Source: Rotaria sp. Silwood1
Lineage: Eukaryota; Rotifera; Eurotatoria; Philodinida; Philodinidae
DNA length: 64,000 nt
Direction of reading: 5' to 3'
Assembly (NCBI GenBank): GCA_905250075.1
Contig: CAJNOP010000530.1
Location: forward strand, 1 to 64,000
The notes beneath the pieces were generated by a model. It worked only from the letters and a program-made list of their open reading frames with translations. It did no database searches and had not been told where the DNA came from. Below are positions 1 through 11,278 of the stretch, piece after piece. Each line of letters begins with the position of its first letter. The first letter of the stretch is position 1. A program made the position numbers and the translations under genes.

Positions 1-2
1 GA

Positions 3-326
3 ATGCTTCTAGTTCAAGTAGGAATTCAAATATTACTCATTTTACCATTATGTGTTGTTGGTCTTCTTTTATCATTTCCTAATATTTATCAACCAACAGC
101 AAGTTTTTACTCGATTTTTTATATTTGTCGAGTTATATTTCATATCTCTTATGCAACACCATTTTTCTTATACGTTCTTTCGGCTCGTACATTTAGAAAA
201 GGATTAATTGAATTAATTTTTAAATTATTATCAGCAAATCATCACAATCGTATTCATACAATGAGACGTACTGGTGTACCAACAGACGTACAAATAAATA
301 CATATCTTAATGAGACTCATTTATAA
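3..326 (+). CDS. Orphan rhodopsin-like GPCR, C-terminal part
   Basis: The gene enters from the left edge, so the first Met seen is internal. About 107 residues are visible. A hydrophobic helix that reads as TM6 is followed by a short loop and a second helix (TM7) ending in an LYVLSARTFRKGL-type segment, the usual junction with cytoplasmic helix 8. The short hydrophilic tail ends at a TAA at 324-326. This layout and wording match the large family of peptide-receptor-like orphan GPCRs of bdelloid rotifers. It should sit in the plasma membrane and couple to G proteins. The ligand cannot be inferred. Confidence 0.7.
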   Translation: MLLVQVGIQILLILPLCVVGLLLSFPNIYQPTASFYSIFYICRVIFHISYATPFFLYVLSARTFRKGLIELIFKLLSANHHNRIHTMRRTGVPTDVQINTYLNETHL

Positions 327-610
327 GAAGAATTTCAGCGATTACATTATCTGAAGATTTTGTAATGAAATATAAATTTCGCAAAACTGACTTCGGCAAT
401 AAATGATTAATCTCTTGGTAAGCAAATTAACGGATTCGAATATGAATTTCAACAATTCTGAGTTCAAAAAGTGGTATCCTTGAATTTTTGATAACATGAT
501 ATTATATATTGTCGAAAGCCAATTGTGACATTCATATTATCCTTGTTGTTATTTATATTTAAATTTTCAGATGTATATCGCTTATCTATTGTAATCGTAA
601 TTGTATGATT

Positions 611-843
611 CAGAGATGGACAAAATCGCACCGCGCCTCCCCGTTCTTCCCCGCGCCGTTGCTCACGCCTACGCTACACTAGTCTGAGCTTCGATGAGCG
701 CATGCTTAGAGCATCCTGGTATTCGGTGGAGTTTGAGAAACTGATTGGTAGAGCAAAGAGAAAGAGAGATGTGCGTAGCGCCTAGGCGCGAGCAGTGGCG
801 CGGAAAAGCGCGGTGAGGCGCGGTGCGATTTTGTCCATCTCTG
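611..843. mobile_element. hAT-type MITE, family A (copy 1)
   Basis: A 233-bp element with near-perfect terminal inverted repeats beginning CAGAGATGGACAAAATCGCA. The ends are GC- and CpG-rich and stand out from the AT-rich flanks. It matches the copy at 33310 in length and orientation and is inverted relative to those at 7311, 24001, 27361 and 29969. Unlike the others, no convincing 8-bp target duplication is seen (gtatgatt against gtacataa), so one flank may have been replaced. It lies between the GPCR and the GST. Confidence 0.85.
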
Positions 844-972
844 GTACATAATGCAACATTTCAGAATATTTTCTCTTTTTCAACGATATTATTTTAAAAA
901 TACATTCAACTAATACACACAGTACATATATGAAAGCAGACAAAAAATGTCTTTCGTTTTTCTTTAAAAATC

Positions 973-1867
973 CTAATTCATAGCCGCAACTGATTTCCAT
1001 GCAGGTCGATTAGAAATTTTATTCCACCATTGTTTGACATGTGGACGAGAATCGAAAAGTTCATTTTCACCAGCTTTAATAAGCATTGCACCATATGGTA
1101 AATGAAATAAATCAGCGAGTGTAAATGTCTAATAAATAAACAATTATTTTATTATATTAACTAATATTTCTGCTACCTCTCCGCCAATATATGATTGTTT
1201 TGTTAAAATTTTTTCATAAACATCTAAATTTTCAGCTAATTCACTTCGAAGTTGTGCTACTTTGTTCATATCTGGTTCGCCACCACGCATTCTATTCAAT
1301 CGAAAGAAACAAAAAAATATATGTGTAAAAAAAGAAAAGATTTGTTTACTTTTTAAAGATTTTTTCACTGACAATTTGACCAGCTAATGAATCAAAATTT
1401 GATGTTTCAATTGCTACACCTTGTTCAAATAAACCTAAAGCTTTACTATCTTTTGGAATTAATTCAGTACCACGTCCTTTATATTTTGTTTCCAAATAAC
1501 GACATATAGCTCGTGATTCTATTAAAAAAAAACGAAACATATTTCGATGAAATTTACATAAATTCAAGTGATATGAAACATTTTCTTTTTTTCAACGAAC
1601 CATAAATTTTGAAACCATCTGCATCGATCAATGTAGGAATAGTACCGAATGGCTGTTTTTGTAGATATTCAGGAGTCTATTTAAAAAAAAACAAAAATAG
1701 ACAATTTCAAATATGACTTATAGACTTCTTACCAAATGTTCACCATTCATCAAATTGATTACTTTCAATTCATAATCGAGACTTTTTTCTATAAGTGTAG
1801 CTAATACACGTTGAGTAGCTGTTGATAATGTCATACCATAGACGACAATTACACCTTTCGATGCCAT
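973..1867 (-). CDS. Glutathione S-transferase, phi-like
   Basis: Five exons on the minus strand (1867-1733, 1676-1601, 1518-1350, 1291-1177, 1128-973) join in frame to give 216 aa, the usual cytosolic GST size. Exons 1-2 give the thioredoxin-like domain; an STATQRVL segment near residue 15 fits the catalytic-Ser motif of phi-class enzymes, and QPFGTIPTL is the glutathione-contacting loop with the cis-Pro. The C-terminal helical domain has TLADLFHLPY and SRPHVKQWW, typical of phi enzymes. It should conjugate glutathione to electrophiles or reduce peroxides in the cytosol. The phi class is best known from plants and fungi, so its presence here suggests horizontal transfer followed by intron gain. 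Class assignment is by recall of motifs. Confidence 0.85.
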
Positions 1868-3027
1868 TTTTTTTTGTTGTCCTAATTCGATTACTAGAAT
1901 TATTTAAAATATTAAGAAATCTAATTCACTTTTTTCTTCAGTAATTACTTATAGATATTTTTTACGGTTGTTTGAATACTACCTAAACAGCCAATCGATT
2001 TATTGATTAGAAGTCAAAACCTATAATCAATGAATTCACATATATTTATATGTATGTAAGCGCATATGCATGTTCATGTAACTATGTATTATTCTGCTTT
2101 GTCATCGTATAATATTTGCATTGTAAAAGAAATCTAAAGGTTGACGACAGTTTACTTAGAAGTCGAAAAAAAAATGCATCGTCATTATTGTTTTAATACC
2201 AAGAGAAAAGAAATAGTATAAGGCAAAAATTATCTTATTAAAAAAATTGAACAAATATGACAAAGCATTTTCCATCGTTTTTAAGACTTAAAAATTAAAA
2301 TCTTTGTCATATTAGTAATAAAGTCAGTAGTGAACTTTAATTAGTAATGATTAATTTTCATCATACAAAATAAATAAGTATTCGCTTGATTTCGATAATA
2401 TTCATGAAATTATCAGTAGAGCAAATAGTTTGTAATTGATTCTTGCACAATATTTTAACTACATTGTCTTTAGAGTAAGCATAATTTTTCGACCTAGCTT
2501 TTTGTGAGAGAAGAAAACAACTAGAAGATTTAGGAATTAATAAACAATGTGCAACTGTTTATGTAACAGAGTGATGATCTTCTATCTTATAGGTGAAATA
2601 CAATTAAAAACTGACTTTTCCAATCTTGATTATGTTCTTTAGAAACCATATCGATGACAACTACTCGTATCAATGAATTATTTAGTTTTCATTTACATTC
2701 TTATGAAAGTTTTCTTTTTGCCCTGTCATAACATTCCATCTTGGTTCTTTTCTCCTATTTCTATTGCTTATTGTGATTGTGAGAATTGAACAGCAATGAT
2801 TTGAATTGAGTGGGTATGAGTGTGTCTGTCAGTAACTAAGAAAAGAAGCCATCTAAATCACATCTACAATCTCGCTTTTTTCGATATGATTTATTAAAGA
2901 AAAGGTCGTTTGAACAATGAGCCAACAACAAATTCTCATTGGCGAAGTATACTGTGCATATTTGGTGTGATGCAAGATCATTTAAGTAAAAAACATCAAT
3001 CCACTTCCGTTGAAAATATTCGTATTA
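1868..3027. other. Intergenic, nothing recognised
   Basis: AT-rich sequence between the divergent 5' end of the GST and a MITE at 3036. It should hold the GST promoter; no coding segment, RNA gene or clear repeat was recognised. Confidence 0.5.
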
Positions 3028-3035
3028 TGTACGCG

Positions 3036-3247
3036 TAGAGGTGTAAGCCGAAGAGTCAAACAGCGGCTTTAATGATCAAATATTTTTCCATAGCGGCGGC
3101 GCCTACTAAACTTTGTTTTTCTACATCGGCGGCTTTAATTACTATTATTAAAGTTTTCGTTTGTGACGGCGGCTCCGAAGAAATTCTTAAAATTATCTAC
3201 GATTCCGTGGCGACGACGGTGGCTCAGTTGTACAGGTTACACCTCTA
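3036..3247. mobile_element. hAT-type MITE, family C (copy 1)
   Basis: A 212-bp element with ends TAGAGGTGTAAGCC and its near-complement GTTACACCTCTA. It is flanked on both sides by the perfect 8-bp direct repeat tgtacgcg (3028-3035 and 3248-3255). The interior is rich in CGGCGGC motifs. Related copies are at 25278, 27191 (partial) and 38448. The long open frame crossing its right end is not a gene. Confidence 0.88.
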
Positions 3248-3255
3248 TGTACGCG

Positions 3256-3663
3256 AACTTATGTGTATAAAGAAAAAAACGGATACTTCTGAGATTCAAA
3301 TCATGAGTTCAAACTATAGATCCTTCGTAAAAGAAATATTCCTTACCATTGGTATTATTGTCGTATACAAAAACAAAATTATGTTAAATATAATAGTCTT
3401 TCATTCGACTATTTTTATTTTTTTGTAAACAATTGTTTGTTTTATGCATGGTTATTTAGTATGATCGAAATATACAAATACTCTTAAAATTCAAAATATT
3501 AATAATACTGTTAATTACAATAAATTTTCATAATAATATGATTATATTCTTTTCTTTTTTTAAGGAATTTAATTTTAATGTTATATATTTCTAAGACTAA
3601 AAAGTAAAAAAATTGTTCAATATAGGCCCAAAAAAAAAAAGCAACGTAAACTTAATATCCCAT
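3256..3663. other. Intergenic, nothing recognised
   Basis: AT-rich spacer holding the 3' flank of the acyltransferase gene on the minus strand. No gene is supported here. Confidence 0.45.
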
Positions 3664-4791
3664 CTATCTACTAGGATCATCAACAAAAATGAGCGATGCA
3701 TTAGCATTATCATGTTTAGCTTTGTATGTATCAAATAGATGTGTTAATGCATTTAAATATTTCATATGATATTCATTAATAATTTCAGGTGTTATACGTT
3801 CTACAGATAATTTTGGTATTTCAATTGGTTCTCCAACATATGTATCAACTGGATGTCGATAAGGTAAAAGTCCAAATTTATATTGAAATATTCCACGTCC
3901 ATAAAATAATGGTAATGCATAGCCCATTTTTTTTTGTAAAAATATTTGTATTGATCGTAATTTTGAACCACGTGGATTCGATATTTGTCCATATAGATCA
4001 TTTTCACCAAATGAAAATACAGGAACTAAATTAGCACCATTTTCAAGAGCAACTTTAATAAAACCTTTACGATTTTTAAGTGTTAATATATATTCAAAAG
4101 ATGAACGTGCATCTAATGATTCTTGTGCACCACCAAGAACTAATACAATACTATTACCTTTACCTTGTTTTAATATATAATTACATGATTCTCTTGATAC
4201 ATCACACATACCCATCATTGTTAAAATAAATTCAAAAAATGGTATTTGAAAATTTGAATTCAATACAAGAAAACGAACATTAATATCAGGAAATAAATTT
4301 TCAAAACCAGTAGCTTCAGTAGCAAAATTACCAATACCTCCTAGACAAATAATTCCATGTGGATGATAACCAAATATATAAGAACGATCAGCAGGTAGAT
4401 CACATGTTTTATGTAAACGAATTGGAAAATAATCTTTAATGAAAAAAAAAAAAATGCAAATTCGAAAGAGAGAAAATAAAATTCTATACAAACCAACAAA
4501 CCATTTCCAAAAAATTAATCGACGAAACCATTGTTGTCTACAACCACCATGTGTAGGATAATTTCTAAACATCGCCATCCATATTAAATAGATAAGAAAA
4601 CTTCCAAATATATACCAACGATCAGCACGAAGAAAACATATTGTTAAATATATACAAAACCATGGTAATAAAGAACATACAAGAACAGATAATGTTTGAC
4701 ATCGACGATGCCATGGTATATTAAGTGGAGCAAATATACGTTGCTTTGATGATGATTTCGATTTATTGACCAATTTTTCTATGTTATCCAT
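3664..4791 (-). CDS. DGAT2/MOGAT-family acyltransferase
   Basis: An integral ER-membrane acyl-CoA acyltransferase of the DGAT2 family, which makes triacylglycerol (or diacylglycerol, for the MOGAT branch) from acyl-CoA. Two N-terminal hydrophobic stretches are followed by the hallmark HPHG in a YIFGYHPHG context, then RKGFIKVALENGANLVPV and FSFGENDLY, and near the end YVGEPIEIPK, all conserved in the family. The frame is open across the whole interval, but 4493-4434 looks like a 60-nt intron whose length keeps the frame: it starts GTTTGTATAG and ends in a T-run plus CATTAAAG. Removing it restores the DYFPIRL segment and gives 355 aa, within the family range. DGAT2 and MOGAT cannot be separated by eye. 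Confidence 0.9.
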   Translation of the reverse strand: MDNIEKLVNKSKSSSKQRIFAPLNIPWHRRCQTLSVLVCSLLPWFCIYLTICFLRADRWYIFGSFLIYLIWMAMFRNYPTHGGCRQQWFRRLIFWKWFVGLYRILFSLFRICIFFFFIKDYFPIRLHKTCDLPADRSYIFGYHPHGIICLGGIGNFATEATGFENLFPDINVRFLVLNSNFQIPFFEFILTMMGMCDVSRESCNYILKQGKGNSIVLVLGGAQESLDARSSFEYILTLKNRKGFIKVALENGANLVPVFSFGENDLYGQISNPRGSKLRSIQIFLQKKMGYALPLFYGRGIFQYKFGLLPYRHPVDTYVGEPIEIPKLSVERITPEIINEYHMKYLNALTHLFDTYKAKHDNANASLIFVDDPSR

Positions 4792-4799
4792 TGTCTTAA

Positions 4800-6687
4800 C
4801 TTACTGAAATGAGAAAAAGATATACTACTCTGTTTATTTTATATCATTGGGAAGAAAGTAGTTTGTTTTGGATCAGAGATGAGCAGGATGGCTACAAAAG
4901 CGCCCTGTTCCATCTGCCAACAACGTAAATTTTTAGTCACCTCTCCTTTTTTATTTTATGATACGACATTGCATAATTCCAATGCATATAAATAAGGAGC
5001 ATAAGTGTAGATGTTAATGCTGGAAGAGTGCTCAAGAACTGAGAAATAGTAATTTCTCTGCAGTTCAGTAAATATTATAGAATATTCACGAGAGTTTTTG
5101 CTCTGACACTCATTTTCACTCAAAAAGCTATAAAAGAAATAATTAAGTGCACAAACTGTTTTTTAAAAAAAAAAGTACTTCCATGAATCGTGTGACTATG
5201 AGACAAACACAATGGTCGATTCCAATTTTCCATAGATTTATCACAGTGGGACTGAACATTTCTCGATAGATTCAGAATTCCTATTTTTCAACCTTTGGAC
5301 ACTGTGACGATTTTAGATGGAAGAAGAACTACGCTTTATTATATTTCTTCCTATCCATAACCGCATCGTTTACATACAAAGCATACGCTTATATACTCTT
5401 CCATGGAAGAGAAGATAAGTACAATACGATGTACGATGAAAGGCAAAAAATATAAGGACAATCCATAAGATGAGAACAAGTAGTAAGAAGAGGAAAATAT
5501 CATGCATACACTGCATGCTACGGGCACGTTACAGACACTATTGGCCTTCCGCGAATGAAGTGAGCACTTCTCCGAATTTCTGAATATGTGACAGTACTCT
5601 CTGAAAAAAAAATGTAGTAGTTCCAATGCATGAGGAAATTGTAAAATCTAGCGGTGCGATGTTGCACCGCGCCTTGCTCAACTATGTTCTGGATGTCCGA
5701 AAAAATTTTCGTTTAATCGAATTTATACGAAAAATAAAGAATATGTGAAGTATCGAGCTGTATTTAAGTAGTGTCTTGAAATTTAAAGACTATTTATTTA
5801 TGCAATTCTGTGTGAAATATGATTATTAAAATGCTTTTCAATCTTTTATTTATGAAACAGTATTAGTATTTTGAGATTTTTCATTTTGGAAATAGTTTTA
5901 AGAATAATATTTGATTAAATTTTCAATTGCAAGAGTTAAAAATATTTTGATTTGACTTATTCACATAATAAAATCGATTTTTATTAAGTCACGTCGTCTT
6001 TCATTTATCCTACCTGAAGTTGTTGTGTATATTTTTTTTTTGTCGATTAGACTTTGAGTTTCAATGTATAGTAAATAAAATCGTTGCTATAAATAATCGA
6101 TACTTTTGTTTTTTTACATGTTCTCTTCATCAATCACCTTTTAGCAATTTCATCCTTATGTACTTGCACAATTTGAAAGCAATACTATTGAATATTCAAT
6201 ATAAATAAAGATGCCACTAGTTAACATAAAAATTACAGGTATTAGAATTGTTTTATTTTAAATGCAAAAATCGTTTTCTGTACTTTCAAATTGATTCAGT
6301 AAGAGCAATCGATGAATTTGGCAACTATGTCAATAGGAAATGATTTTAGCATCTTATTCATAATTATATCATTCATTTGTAAATGATGAATTGACTAAAT
6401 TTTTCGGATATAAAAATTTGATGTATTCGAATTTTTCATATGAGACATGTTATCTATTGATTGGATACATTTTCTTTTTCCTTCTTTCACCTAAACAGAT
6501 TACAAAGAGTCGGTCATCGAGGTTTAGATGCGTTTTTTTCTTCCTACTATTCTTGTCTCTTACTCATCGAATATATTTTTTATCCCACCGGGTATTCATT
6601 TCATTGGAGACGAAAAAATAAATACTACAGGTAATTTGTTTTATTCTATACATATTATATTCTATTTATAAGATATAATTCGTTTGT
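4800..6687. other. Intergenic, no gene supported
   Basis: About 1.9 kb of AT-rich DNA. At 4876 there is a single CAGAGATGAGCAGGATGG, the end sequence of the hAT-like family seen at 25943 and 47946, with no partner end found. Near 5652-5674 a 23-bp hairpin of two fused family A tips (GCGGTGCGA and CACCGCGCC) looks like a relic. Short open frames here lack any recognisable domain or exon structure. Confidence 0.5.
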
Positions 6688-6932
6688 ATGACTACTGAAA
6701 CTCGATGGCCACATCTTATTGGTGAAGATGGTAATAAGGCTGTTGAAATTCTTCAAGACGAAGGTGAAAATATTTTCTTTTCCAAATATATCTAAGATTT
6801 TTCTATTTAGGCATGGAACCACGATTACTTTTACCAGGAATGCGAAGTCTGAGTCACAACGACGCAGAAAATCCTAAATTCATCAGTATTCATGTCGATG
6901 ATGATAATAAAGTTGTTCATCTTTCAAAATAA
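6688..6932 (+). CDS. Potato inhibitor I family protein
   Basis: A 65-aa protein from two exons (6688-6763 and 6811-6932) with a 47-nt intron, GT at 6764 and AG at 6810. The N-terminus has the family signature WPHLIGEDGNKAVEIL, matching the conserved W-P-x-L-V-G...A segment of potato-type-I inhibitors (eglin c, CI-2). The end, FISIHVDDDNKVVHL, fits the last beta strands. The predicted reactive loop lies between PGMRSLSHND and the strand that follows. There is no signal peptide, so it would act inside the cell unless an upstream exon exists. Family members block serine proteases of the subtilisin/chymotrypsin type; the target here is unknown. It is too short to be caught by length-based gene finding. 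Confidence 0.72.
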
Positions 6933-7310
6933 CATTAGAAGACATTTTTTTGTACTGTAGTTGTTTGAAAAACTTTTAATTGATTTAGATAAATAGAAAA
7001 AAACTCTTAATCATGAATAAATAAATCGTTTCAGACACCATAATATTTCAAAGTGATAATTATCGAATTCAATTAACGATAGACTTAATTTAAATTAAAT
7101 ATGTCGCTTGTTTGGTAACAGAACTTATTGCTGATCTTTCGTATTTTCAAAAGTATTTAGTTCTAATAAACGATCTATTATTTATTTAAAAAGAAAGTCA
7201 TAAACGTCTCTATGGGTAGGAAGAAAGAGTAAATGAATGATAAAAGATTTTGATAGGTCGTTGTTTGATTAAATAATAAATACTTTTAAAAACCGAATGA
7301 CAATTCTTAG

Positions 7311-7533
7311 CAGAGATGGACAAAATCGCACCGCGCCTCACCGCGCTTCCCCGCGCCACTGCTCGCGCCTAGGCGCTACGCACATCTCTCTTTCTCTTTG
7401 CTCTACCAATCAGTTTCTCAAACTCCACCGAATACCAGGATGCTCTAAGCATGCGCTCATCGAAGCTCAGACTAGTGTAGCGTAGGCGTGAGCAACGGCG
7501 CGGGGAGGCGCGGTGCGATTTTGTCCATCTCTG
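7311..7533. mobile_element. hAT-type MITE, family A (copy 2)
   Basis: A 223-bp copy with ends CAGAGATGGACAAAATCGCA and its complement. The perfect 8-bp target duplication attcttag lies at 7303-7310 and 7534-7541. It is in the opposite orientation to the copy at 611. Confidence 0.92.
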
Positions 7534-7541
7534 ATTCTTAG

Positions 7542-7965
7542 TATTTTATGTAGAGATGAGATACGTTCAATTCATGTTCTGTAAGAATATATGTAGAAAT
7601 CCTTTTATGATTTAATTCAATTTTAGAATCTTGAAAATGCCTGTAGACGAGTTTGTTTTGAACCTTTCATTTAATTTATATCGAGCATAATTCTTATTTT
7701 TTCCCAAAGATCCATTGAATTCGATATCAAAAACAGAATAAAGCATGTCTTTCTTTGAGGTGATTGTTTTACAAAAAAAAAACTCTTGAGTAGTGTTAGA
7801 TTTATCATTTAATCAAATGAAAAACTAAGAAATGAAGAGAAATAACATGATAAAACTTTGTAAATAGAAGATTGATGGTGGTCAACATCTGTATAATTTT
7901 AAAAAGGTTTTTTTTATTTGTAAAGGATCAATGAATGATAAGAGAAAAAAGTCTAGATCCCATTA
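7542..7965. other. Intergenic, nothing recognised
   Basis: AT-rich spacer between a MITE and the 3' end of the membrane-protein gene on the minus strand. Confidence 0.4.
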
Positions 7966-8520
7966 TTATCGTGTTTTCTTTGTCAAATGATAGTAGATAT
8001 CATTTTTTGATTCTCTATATCGAAATATTGATATGAACCATCCGAGAATATTTAACATAAATGCAGTTTGATGAATGGAATTTAAGTTTTGTGCAATATC
8101 ATTTGATATTGATTTCATGAATCGAGTTTCTAAAGGCATTAAACGTACAATAATAGTATATAAAATTCCAAATAATTGAAAAGCTGATATAACATCTAAT
8201 AAATGACGTTGAATTGTAGCTTTTTTTGTTAGAATTTGAAATAAATTTTGAATATTTATAAATATAGTTATTGGTAAAATTATTAATGGTAATATTCGCC
8301 AATATTTCCATATAGGTGCTTGATTTTTAAATAATAAATATTGTTGATAAACTTCTAATTTATTCTGTTGCAAAACATAAGTTGACAGGCTCAATTCGAT
8401 GATTTCTACTGTTAGAAAATATGTAGTGAATAGCATAGCAATTGTCAATTGTGATACAGCAAATGGTTTTTTGTATGATACTACATCATCATCATCATTG
8501 TCACGTTTTTTAGAAGACAT
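7966..8520 (-). CDS. Four-helix membrane protein, unknown
   Basis: A single-exon frame of 184 aa. It opens with a charged head (MSSKKRDNDDDD) and has four hydrophobic segments at roughly residues 25-48, 74-95, 112-130 and 150-168; the loops and tail are basic and polar. No signal peptide or catalytic motif was seen and the family was not recognised. Spacing and length recall small ER or Golgi four-pass proteins, but this is only a shape comparison. AT-rich codon use matches neighbouring genes, which supports expression rather than chance. The next gene on this strand is the F-box pseudogene more than 1 kb away. Confidence 0.6.
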   Translation of the reverse strand: MSSKKRDNDDDDVVSYKKPFAVSQLTIAMLFTTYFLTVEIIELSLSTYVLQQNKLEVYQQYLLFKNQAPIWKYWRILPLIILPITIFINIQNLFQILTKKATIQRHLLDVISAFQLFGILYTIIVRLMPLETRFMKSISNDIAQNLNSIHQTAFMLNILGWFISIFRYRESKNDIYYHLTKKTR

Positions 8521-8878
8521 CTTTGAAGAACAACAAACAAAAATATTACAGAATGATTTAAGTTAATGAAACCAATCTCTGAAAATAATAATTTAATGAT
8601 TTTGACTTCACTTTCTACATTTAACTAAAAAATTATATCTAAACAATAGAATACGATAAAGAAAAAAAAGTCACCCAGCAAAATTATTGATACTCTTCAT
8701 ATTTACCTGTGAGATAGCACAATATGTGTTTAGCGGTTTGTATGTGAATTACTGTCTTTTGTTTTTCGTTATCTATGACGTAGAAAAGAGTCTTAACTGA
8801 TACAAAAAGGTTGCAGTACAGTCTCTATGAAATTCATATATAAAACACGATAGAGCCAGTTTCATTGTACATACATAC

Positions 8879-9289
8879 CAGAGATGTCCATTGCGGCTCA
8901 AAATCTGCCACTGCCGCGCCGCGGCCAAAATCAAACAAAGCTGCCGCGCCGCTCCCGCGACGCGATGGCCTGTTAAAAAAAGCTACCGCGCCGCTGCCGC
9001 GACGCGCCTTAAAAAAAAACTTGCCGCTGCCGCGCTGGTATTCGAAAAAATGTTTTGATTTTCAAGGCTTTGACTGGTTTGAAATAGAATTGATGCCGCT
9101 AATCGATCAGATTCGCTAAGTCTTACAGTATAGCATATATAAACATGCAGATTCTGTGCAAATTCATGAATTTTTGAAATTTTTTCCTAAAAAGCTGCCG
9201 CTGCCGCGACGGCAAAATAAAAATCTCTCCAGCGCCGCGATAGTTTTTGGAAAAAATCTGCCGCTGCCGCGCCGCGATGGACATCTCTG
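8879..9289. mobile_element. hAT-type MITE, family B (copy 1)
   Basis: A 411-bp element opening CAGAGATGTCCATTGCGGC and closing with the complement, flanked by the perfect 8-bp repeat atacatac (8871-8878 and 9290-9297). The outer thirds are made of degenerate CTGCCGCGCCG repeats; the middle is AT-rich. It is nearly identical over long stretches to the copy at 44297, so the family moved recently relative to the diverged copies. Confidence 0.92.
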
Positions 9290-9297
9290 ATACATAC

Positions 9298-9774
9298 TCT
9301 CATTACATTGATATATAATCTATGGTATGTCGTATAGGGAGCAGAAGACAATGCTACAAGAAGAAAGCCAGAGCTTTTGAAGTTCTACATTACAAATTCG
9401 TTTATAATCTATAATATCGAAGTCAAATAAATCAAAATCTTAGATTTGCCTTATTTGTCACAATTGGCATATTCTGTTTAATCATGATTTACATCTATAG
9501 ATAGTTCCAAGTGAATATGTTATAAGGAAGTCGAAATTAAGATTATCCGAAAATTCAAAAGTAGAATGCTCTTACATAATAAATAAAAGACAAACTTATG
9601 ATTGCATGTTTTTTTTTTGCACTCGATTATTTTAAACTATAAAGTTATGTCGAAGAACTACATCTTATCATACAATAGTAATACTTTCATTTTGTTAAAT
9701 ATTCAATTATTTTTAGCATTTTTCATATAATAGTCGTTCATTATATTGCAATATGTAAAACAAAATGAAAGTTA
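9298..9774. other. Intergenic, nothing recognised
   Basis: AT-rich spacer with no gene or clear repeat. Confidence 0.4.
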
Positions 9775-10611
9775 TTAAATGTAAAAGAAGAGATCAATTA
9801 TCGTCATGAAAACATGAAGAAAATGTTGATGAACGACATAAACATCTATAGGCAAATTATCGGACACAGGTTCAGGTTGTGAATCTTTTTTAAGTTCGTC
9901 TTCAACTTTCGGTTCTATCAATATTTCACTTTCTTGATTTGTCTCGTTTTCATTCAAATGAAAAACTAATCGAAGTCGAACCTGAGCAAATTTTACACCG
10001 TAATATTCTGCCCAGAATTGTCTGTCTTTGCCACAGTTACTGATGTAGGAAAGTGTATGTATTGCTTGTAATGGTAAATTAATCAATGCCATTTGCTATC
10101 ATTCCATTGTGGAAAAGTTCGTTCACATTCCCAATGATGTCCATCAGAACAAAATCAGACCAATTTGACATTCCGAAGCACAATCCCATCGTTTCGATTA
10201 TTGGATGTAGACAAGAAAGCTAGAAATGATAGATTATTGAATTCATCATAGATCCATTCGCTACCAATCGGATAAAATTCAATTCGTGAATCTGTACTAG
10301 GAGATTTTCTCCATTTATTCTCGACAATCAAATTGTATGATGGATGAAAAGGATTATTGATATAGAGTTTTTCATAAGCAATAAATTCACAAGGAAAAAC
10401 TTGAGTAGGTAATAAGACAAAATCATAACGATATTTATGTTGCCAAAAATTTGATGATTTAAGAATACGATAGAAACGTTGACAAACAAGTGAGATTGAA
10501 AGACCATACGTGATTGTTTTTGGTAAAATCTGGTAAATGACGTACCGAAAGAAAAATTTGTTCGAGTAGTTCATCAGGCAAATAATCGAAAGGATTTATA
10601 CTAGAGGTCAT
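9775..10611 (-). pseudogene. F-box/FBA-domain gene, broken
   Basis: On the minus strand the ATG at 10611 begins an F-box, with LPDELLEQIFLSV in one frame and SLVCQRFYRILKSSNFW in the next, so a frameshift splits the F-box helices. Further down, NLIVENKWRKSP and WIYDEF, then WECERTFPQWNDSKW, then DRQFWAEYYGVKFAQV, resemble the F-box-associated sugar-recognition domain of FBXO2/FBXO6-like proteins. These pieces lie in at least three changes of frame with internal stops, and no convincing introns explain them. In intact relatives the F-box binds SKP1 in an SCF ubiquitin ligase and the FBA domain binds glycoproteins. Either a decayed gene or a poorly assembled one; decay seems likelier. Confidence 0.6.
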
Positions 10612-11278
10612 CTATAATTAAGAATTTATTCTACATGAATAATTACTTCGTGAAATATGCTATGACTATAAAAACGTTGGACACAGTAATAGAAACAAGA
10701 GAAATAAAACACTTAAAGTGTTACTACATAATTACAAATGAATCAAAAAAATATCATTTTTATCTTCATCATTCGAACAAAACTTAATTCAATTTATTGT
10801 AATTTTCAATTATATTCTACAGTTATTACATAAGTACAAAAAGGCAAACTAACATAAATCTGAAGTTTTCTGAACTCAAAATAGTTTTTCAAATTTCTCT
10901 TGTAAAATATGCATTAGAACACTTTGCTTTTACACTAGCAAGTATTTTCATAGTGTTCAAAATAACATTACATCAAACTGTAACAAATTTGACGAAAAAA
11001 AAAATGATTAGTTCATTTTTATCTATTAATTCTTAAATATTTTATAGGACGTCTTCGATTTAATTACCGAAATCAGCTCATAGTCTTGTACAAACAAAAT
11101 CGGTAACTTTTTACATAGTTCATGAAACTATCATATTTTCTCATAACGTTCACGAAATTATCAGCGTTACACTTTTTTTTTTGTACAAAAAAAAAATAAC
11201 AATGAAAAATTAAATACATTTGAACATATTCATGGGATACAATGATTCGTTCAGAATTTTGAATAATAATAAACTACG
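10612..11278. other. Intergenic, nothing recognised
   Basis: AT-rich DNA between the F-box pseudogene and the 3' end of the transporter gene; no coding signal. Confidence 0.4.

Noticed and set aside
3072-3428. 118-codon plus-strand open frame
   Set aside because: Its first half lies inside the family C MITE and the rest is AT-rich with no domain; an artefact of the GC-rich repeat.
5351-5626. 91-codon minus-strand frame
   Set aside because: No domain, splice context or codon pattern like neighbouring genes.
5640-5690. Possible extra family A MITE (GCGGTGCGA next to CACCGCGCC)
   Set aside because: Only the two tips survive back to back, with no CAGAGATG ends and no duplication; at most a relic.
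8865-9119. 84-codon plus-strand frame rich in Pro/Arg
   Set aside because: Lies in the family B MITE; translation of CTGCCGCGCCG repeats.
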